In this document: piece by piece, positions 58,741 through 64,000 of the stretch
Layout of the letters: the number at the start of each line of letters is the position of its first letter
Position numbering within the stretch: the first letter of the stretch is position 1
Assembly (NCBI RefSeq): GCF_000419445.1
Contig: NZ_AULK01000001.1
Span: 248,001 to 312,000, forward strand
DNA length: 64,000 bases
Source: Gryllotalpicola ginsengisoli DSM 22003
GTDB lineage: Bacteria > Actinomycetota > Actinomycetes > Actinomycetales > Microbacteriaceae
Direction: 5' to 3'
The notes under the pieces: generated by a model
Databases searched by the model: none
What the model was told of the DNA's origin: nothing
Seen by the model: the letters and a program-made list of their open reading frames with translations, nothing else
Made by a program: the position numbers and the translations under genes

Positions 58741-59793
58741 ATGACCCTGTCACAGACCCCCGTCAGCGGCGCCGTCGAGTACGAGCACGGCGCCGAGCGG
58801 ATCGTCTTCGAGAGCGGCCGCCACGCGCCCACCACGCGCATCCCCGCGCTGCTGGTTTGCGCCGACGGATCCCTGCTCGCGTTCGCCGAGCTGCGCGCCC
58901 AGCCGGGTGACGCGGGCTACATCACGATCGGCGTGCGCCGCTCGACGGATGCCGGCGAGAGCTGGGGCCCGGTCCAGGTCGTCTCCGGCGACGGCGCCAA
59001 CACCTGCGGCAACCCGGTGCCCGTGCAACTGCCGGACGGGCGCATCCTGCTCGTGAGCACCTGGAACCTGGCCGCCGACACGGAGCAGGCCATCCTCGAC
59101 GGCACCTCGCAGGACACCCGGCGGGTGTTCCTGCAGCACAGCGCGGACGGCGGGCGCACCTGGAGCGACCGGGTGGAGATCACCTCGCAGGTGAAGCTGC
59201 CGGGCTGGCGCTGGTACGCGACGGGTCCCGGGTCGGTCGAGCCGCTGGCGAACGGCCGCGTGCTGATCCCGGCGAACCACTCCGACCCGTCCTACGGGGG
59301 CGACGAGCCGTACCGCTCGCACGTGTTCTACTCCGACGACGGGGGCGAGACCTGGGCGATCGGCGGCATCGCCGACGTGACCGGGTCGAACGAGGCGCAG
59401 CAGGCCCAGCTCGACGACGGCCGGGTCGTGCTCTACATGCGCGACCAGCTGCGCGGCGGCAAATGGCTGGCGGTCAGCGGCAACCGCGGCCGCAGCTTCG
59501 GCCCCCCGCGGCGCATGCCGTTCCCCGGGCCGGCCTGCCACGGCGACATCCTGCACGTCGGCGGCGGGGCGCTTCTCGCGGTCCACCACGCCCACCGCAC
59601 CTCGCGGCGCGGCCTGACCCTGCGGCCGTCCTTCGACGGCGGCGCCACCTGGGGGCGCGGCGCCCTGGTGCGGCCCCAGGCCGCGGGGTACGCGGACACC
59701 GCGCTGCTGCCCGACGGCAGCGCCGGCATCCTGTACGAGGCCGACGGCGCGATCGTCTTCGGCCGCGCCGAAGTCGAGGTGCCCGAAGGCTAG
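58741..59793 (+). CDS. Sialidase-fold (GH33-like) glycosidase without signal peptide
   Basis: A 350-residue six-bladed propeller. The arginine signature is [13 protein letters not shown] (about 27-39). There are four Asp boxes of the S-x-D-x-G-x-x-W form: [24 protein letters not shown] and [25 protein letters not shown] holds the likely Tyr nucleophile and Glu partner. It should release terminal sialic or similar acids, but the substrate is unproven. There is no signal peptide or membrane helix, so it is cytoplasmic if the start is right. No other sialic acid genes are nearby. Its stop overlaps the pdxT stop tail to tail in a CTAG. Confidence 0.86.
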   Translation: MTLSQTPVSGAVEYEHGAERIVFESGRHAPTTRIPALLVCADGSLLAFAELRAQPGDAGYITIGVRRSTDAGESWGPVQVVSGDGANTCGNPVPVQLPDGRILLVSTWNLAADTEQAILDGTSQDTRRVFLQHSADGGRTWSDRVEITSQVKLPGWRWYATGPGSVEPLANGRVLIPANHSDPSYGGDEPYRSHVFYSDDGGETWAIGGIADVTGSNEAQQAQLDDGRVVLYMRDQLRGGKWLAVSGNRGRSFGPPRRMPFPGPACHGDILHVGGGALLAVHHAHRTSRRGLTLRPSFDGGATWGRGALVRPQAAGYADTALLPDGSAGILYEADGAIVFGRAEVEVPEG

Positions 59794-60385
59794 GCCGCGC
59801 GGACCTTCTGCAGGAAGTAGTCGTGGAACCGGTAGTCGCCGGTGACCTCCGGGTGGAACGAGGTGCCGAGCAGATTGCCCTGCTCGACGGCGACCACGCG
59901 GCCGTCCGCCAGCGTGCCGATCGGCGTCGCCGCCGCGCCCACCTCTTCCACGATGGGGGCGCGGATGAACACGGCGTGCACCGGCTCGTCACCGAGCACC
60001 GGCATGGGCAGGTCGGTCTCGAAGCTGTCGACCTGCGACCCGAACGCGTTGCGCCGCACGGTGACGTCGAGCCCGCCGAGGGTCAGCTGCCCGTCGATCG
60101 CGTCGAGGACCCGGTCGGCCAGCATGATCAGCCCCGCGCAGGTGCCGTAGACGGGCAGCCCGGCGGAGATCGCCCGCTGCACCGGCTCGCGCAGGCCGAA
60201 GGCGCGCGACAGCTTGTCCATGACGGTCGACTCGCCGCCGGGGATCACGAGTCCCTGCACCTCGGCGAGTTCGGCGGGGCGGCGCACCGGCACGGCCTCG
60301 GCCCCCAGCTCGCCGAGCACGGCGAGGTGCTCGCGGAAGTCGCCCTGCAGGGCGAGAACGCCGACCTTGGGGGTGCTGGCCGCCA

Positions 60386-60386
<1 letters not shown>
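59790..60386 (-). CDS. pdxT: Pyridoxal 5'-phosphate synthase glutaminase subunit
   Basis: Supplies ammonia to PdxS. The 198-residue class I amidotransferase has [29 protein letters not shown], the Cys in [11 protein letters not shown] and the His/Glu in [17 protein letters not shown]. The GTG start shares one base with the pdxS stop (TAGTG). Confidence 0.97.
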
Positions 60387-61291
<905 letters not shown>

Positions 61292-61351
61292 AGTCTTCAG
61301 AGTCTATTTGATCGGCGCACCGCTCGGCGCCGACGAGGGGGCGGCGCCCAC

Positions 61352-61945
61352 CTACTCCGGCCACGCGTCCGCGATGGCCGCCCTGACCTCGCCCAGCAAC
61401 TGCGGCAGCGCCTTCGTCTTCGCGATGATCGGCAGGAAATTGGAGTCGGCGGCCCAGCGCGGCACGACGTGCTGGTGCAGGTGGCTGGCGATGCCGGCGC
61501 CCGCGATCTCGCCCTGGTTCATGCCGATGTTGTAGCCGTCGTTGCGGCTCACCTCTTTGATCACCCGCATCGCGGTCTGTGTGATCTGGCCGATCTCCAG
61601 CACCTCCTCGGGGCTCGCCTGGTCGTAGGTCGAAATATGCCGGTACGGGCATACCAGCAGGTGCCCGCTGTTGTAGGGGAACAGGTTGAGCAGCGCGTAC
61701 GCGGTCGCCCCGCGGTGCACGATCAAGGACTCGTCGTCGGGCAGGCCGGGTGCCGCGCAGAACGGGCAGTCGTCGCCGTGCGGCTGCTGCTGACCCTGCT
61801 TGATGTAGACCATGCGGTGCGGGGTCCACAGCCGCTGGAACTCGTCGGGCACGCCGGCGAGGTGCGACGGGTCGTCGACGCGCACGGATGCCCCGTGCTC
61901 CTGCCCCCCGTCGTCCCCGTAGTCGTCGAGCGTCAGCCGCGCCAT
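61352..61945 (-). CDS. HIT domain protein
   Basis: A 197-residue nucleotide-binding hydrolase/transferase. The zinc-type CPFC (about residue 61), the NLFPYNSGHLLVCPYRH strand and the HIT triad HLHQHVVPRW are clear. Its size and long N-terminus resemble the actinobacterial AP4A phosphorylase-like branch; the substrate is not determined. It follows thrS by ten bases. The pgsA gene that commonly comes next is absent; pdxS follows instead. Confidence 0.92.
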   Translation of the reverse strand: MARLTLDDYGDDGGQEHGASVRVDDPSHLAGVPDEFQRLWTPHRMVYIKQGQQQPHGDDCPFCAAPGLPDDESLIVHRGATAYALLNLFPYNSGHLLVCPYRHISTYDQASPEEVLEIGQITQTAMRVIKEVSRNDGYNIGMNQGEIAGAGIASHLHQHVVPRWAADSNFLPIIAKTKALPQLLGEVRAAIADAWPE

Positions 61946-61955
61946 CCGTCTCGCC

Positions 61956-63959
61956 CTACTGCGCCGCGGCCGGCTCGGCCGGGGCCGCACCGGCCCATGC
62001 CGTGTCGACCTGCTCGTGCGCCGCGATCGCGTCGACGATCTTCGCCACGGCGTCGTCGATGGGCACGCCGTTCAGCTGGCTGCCGTCGCGGAAGCGGAAG
62101 CTGACCGTGCCCTTCGAGCGGTCCTCCTCCCCCGCGATGAGCTGGAACGGAACCTTCGACTTGGTCGCGTTGCGGATCTTCTTCTGCATGCGGTCGTCGG
62201 AGTGGTCGACCTCCGCGCGGACGCCGCGCGCGGTGAGCTTCGCGACGATCTCGTCGAGGTACGGCGCGTACTCGTCGGCGACGGGGATGCCGACCACCTG
62301 CACGGGGGCGAGCCAGGCGGGGAACGCGCCGGCGTAGTGCTCGAGCAGGATCGCGAAGAACCGCTCAACCGAGCCGAAGAGGGCGCGGTGGATCATCACC
62401 GGGCGCTGCTTGCTGCCGTCGGGAGCGGTGTACTCGAGGTCGAAGCGCTCGGGTAGGTTGAAGTCCAGCTGCACGGTCGACAGCTGCCAGCTGCGGCCCA
62501 GCGCATCCGTGGTCTTCAGGTCGATCTTCGGGCCGTAGAAGGCCGCCTCGCCGGGCTGCTCGGTGAGCTCCAGGCCGCTCGCCAAGGCGACGCGGCGCAG
62601 GGCGTCGGTCGCGTCTTGCCAGTGCTGCTCGTCGCCGATCCACTTCGACTTCTCGTCGTCCCGCATCGACAGCTCGAGCTTGAACTCGGTCAAGCCGAAG
62701 TCCTTCAGCAGGGAGATGACGAAGGCGAGCACCTTGCCGCTCTCCTCCTCGATCTGCTCGGGGGTGACGAACAGGTGCGCGTCGTCCTGGGTGAAGCCGC
62801 GCACGCGGGTCAGGCCGTGCAGGGCGCCGGACAGCTCGTTGCGGTAGACGGTGCCGTTCTCGGACAGGCGCAGCGGCAGGTCGCGGTAGCTGCGGGCCCG
62901 CTCCCGGTAGATCAGGATGTGCATCGGGCAGTTCATCGGCTTCAGGTAGTAGTCGGCGCCCTGCTTGACGATGTTGCCCGCGTCGTCGCGTTCCTCGTCC
63001 ATGCGGATGGGCGGCCAGATGCCGTCGGCGTAGGTCTGCAGGTGCCCGGAGATCGCGAACAGGTCGGACTTCGCGAGGTGGGGGGTGTAGACGACCGAGT
63101 AGCCCTCCTCGAGGTGGCGCTTGCGGGCGTGCTGCTCCATCTCGTAGCGCACGATGCCGCCCTTGGGGTGCCAGACCGACAGGCCCGAACCGATCTCGTC
63201 GGGGAACGAGAACAGGTCGAGCTCCTTGCCGAGCTTGCGGTGGTCGCGGCGCTCGGCCTCGGCCAGCCGCTCCTGGTAGTCGCGCAACTCCTCCTTGCTC
63301 GGCCAGGCAGTGCCGTAGATGCGCTGCAGCTGGGGGTTCTTCTCGCTGCCGCGCCAGTACGCGGCCGCGACGCGCGTCAAGGCGAAGCCGTTGCCGATCA
63401 GCTTGGTGTCGGGCAAGTGCGGCCCGCGGCAGAGGTCCTTCCAGACGGTCTCGCCGGTCTTCGGGTCGACGTTGTCATAGATGGTGAGCTCGCCGGCGCC
63501 GACCTCGACGGACTCGTTCTCGCCGCCCTTCGCGGCGTTGCCCTTGAGCCCGATCAGCTCGAGCTTGTACGGCTCGGCGGCGAGCTCGGTGCGGGCCTCG
63601 TCGTCGCTGACGACGCGGCGCACGAAGCGCTGACCCTGGTTGACGATGCGCAGCATCGCCTTCTCGAGATCCTTCAGCGCCTCCGGGGTGAAGGCCTCGG
63701 CGACACCGAAGTCGTAGTAGAACCCGTCGGTGATCGGCGGGCCGATGCCGAGCTTGGCGTCGGGGTTCACCTGCTGCACCGCCTGGGCGAGCACGTGCGC
63801 GGTCGAGTGGCGCAGGATGTTCAGGCCATCCGGCGAGTCGATGGTGACGGGCTCGACCACGTCGTCGGGCGTCGTCGTCGCGGCTTTGTCCTTCAGCTCG
63901 CCGTTGACGCGGATCGCGACAACGTTTCGATCGGGATAGAGCTCGAAGCCGTCGGCCAC
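61956..63959 (-). CDS. thrS: Threonyl-tRNA synthetase
   Basis: Class II synthetase for tRNA-Thr. The 667-residue protein has a short N-terminal TGS-like part, the editing domain with [14 protein letters not shown], and the catalytic core with motif 2 [26 protein letters not shown] and the zinc ligands (Cys in [10 protein letters not shown], His in RGFTQDDAH, final His in [15 protein letters not shown]). The C-terminal anticodon domain ends [12 protein letters not shown] start with AGGAG seven bases upstream. The remaining 41 bases to the window end hold nothing recognisable. Confidence 0.97.
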   Translation of the reverse strand: MADGFELYPDRNVVAIRVNGELKDKAATTTPDDVVEPVTIDSPDGLNILRHSTAHVLAQAVQQVNPDAKLGIGPPITDGFYYDFGVAEAFTPEALKDLEKAMLRIVNQGQRFVRRVVSDDEARTELAAEPYKLELIGLKGNAAKGGENESVEVGAGELTIYDNVDPKTGETVWKDLCRGPHLPDTKLIGNGFALTRVAAAYWRGSEKNPQLQRIYGTAWPSKEELRDYQERLAEAERRDHRKLGKELDLFSFPDEIGSGLSVWHPKGGIVRYEMEQHARKRHLEEGYSVVYTPHLAKSDLFAISGHLQTYADGIWPPIRMDEERDDAGNIVKQGADYYLKPMNCPMHILIYRERARSYRDLPLRLSENGTVYRNELSGALHGLTRVRGFTQDDAHLFVTPEQIEEESGKVLAFVISLLKDFGLTEFKLELSMRDDEKSKWIGDEQHWQDATDALRRVALASGLELTEQPGEAAFYGPKIDLKTTDALGRSWQLSTVQLDFNLPERFDLEYTAPDGSKQRPVMIHRALFGSVERFFAILLEHYAGAFPAWLAPVQVVGIPVADEYAPYLDEIVAKLTARGVRAEVDHSDDRMQKKIRNATKSKVPFQLIAGEEDRSKGTVSFRFRDGSQLNGVPIDDAVAKIVDAIAAHEQVDTAWAGAAPAEPAAAQ

Positions 63960-64000
63960 GTGTTACTCCTGTTGGTGCCGGTGGGAAGGGGATCGCAGCC

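Overview
The window is about 72% G+C chromosomal DNA from an actinobacterium. Gene order, GTG/TTG starts, the HGxxPAAW and Trp-membrane proteins in the trp operon, a guanylate kinase with an mIHF-type N-terminus, and GTCTCGATACG / TTCGACAAGCTCAA type repeats all point to the family Microbacteriaceae; I cannot name the genus. It is dense housekeeping chromosome. I see no phage, transposase, CRISPR array, rRNA or tRNA gene.

Layout. (1) 1-13761, minus strand: a combined his-trp block read from rpe through hisE, hisG, hisF, hisI, trpE, two small membrane proteins, trpC, trpB, trpA, lgt and gltB, the last cut by the window start. (2) 13762-14671: a repeat-rich divergent control region and a small DUF2087 gene on the plus strand. 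(3) 14698-33017, minus strand: the actinobacterial efp-nusB-pyrR-pyrB-pyrC-(PH-like)-carA-carB-pyrF-gmk-rpoZ-coaBC-metK-priA-fmt-rsmB series, covering pyrimidine synthesis, CoA and AdoMet synthesis and tRNA/rRNA modification, with a GlsB-like membrane gene at its head. (4) 33105-46138, minus strand: rarA, rpsD, a 60-residue membrane peptide, alaS, ruvX, mltG, aroE, aroC, aroK, aroB, then a lower-GC TetR/membrane-protein pair inserted before a DUF3052 gene and aroQ. (5) 46260-49051, plus strand: a membrane-anchored cyclophilin, a DUF349 protein and an orphan AbiEi-like protein. (6) 49078-63959, mostly minus strand: thrS, a HIT protein, pdxS, pdxT, yebC, ruvC, ruvA, ruvB, yajC, secD, secF and relA, interrupted by a two-gene plus-strand island (a probable pseudo-hydrolase and a sialidase-fold protein).

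Regulation. Most minus-strand genes overlap by 1-8 bases (ATGA, GTGA, TAGTG junctions), implying translational coupling. At least eleven genes carry a TAnnnT -10 box six or seven bases before the start codon and lack a well-placed Shine-Dalgarno sequence, so they are probably leaderless: rpe, hisE, the DUF2087 gene, aroQ, the DUF3052 gene, tetR, aroC, rarA, ruvA, the pseudo-hydrolase and the sialidase. The pyr operon has instead a structured leader with a PyrR-type binding loop that appears to mask the pyrR ribosome binding site.

Nothing here is clearly a new multi-gene system. The best leads are the mIHF-guanylate kinase fusion, the PyrR leader, the tetR operator overlapping its own -10 box and start codon, the catalytically degenerate hydrolase beside a signal-less sialidase, two repeat elements absorbed into the ends of hisI and carA, and a strongly over-represented GCATCCG word.
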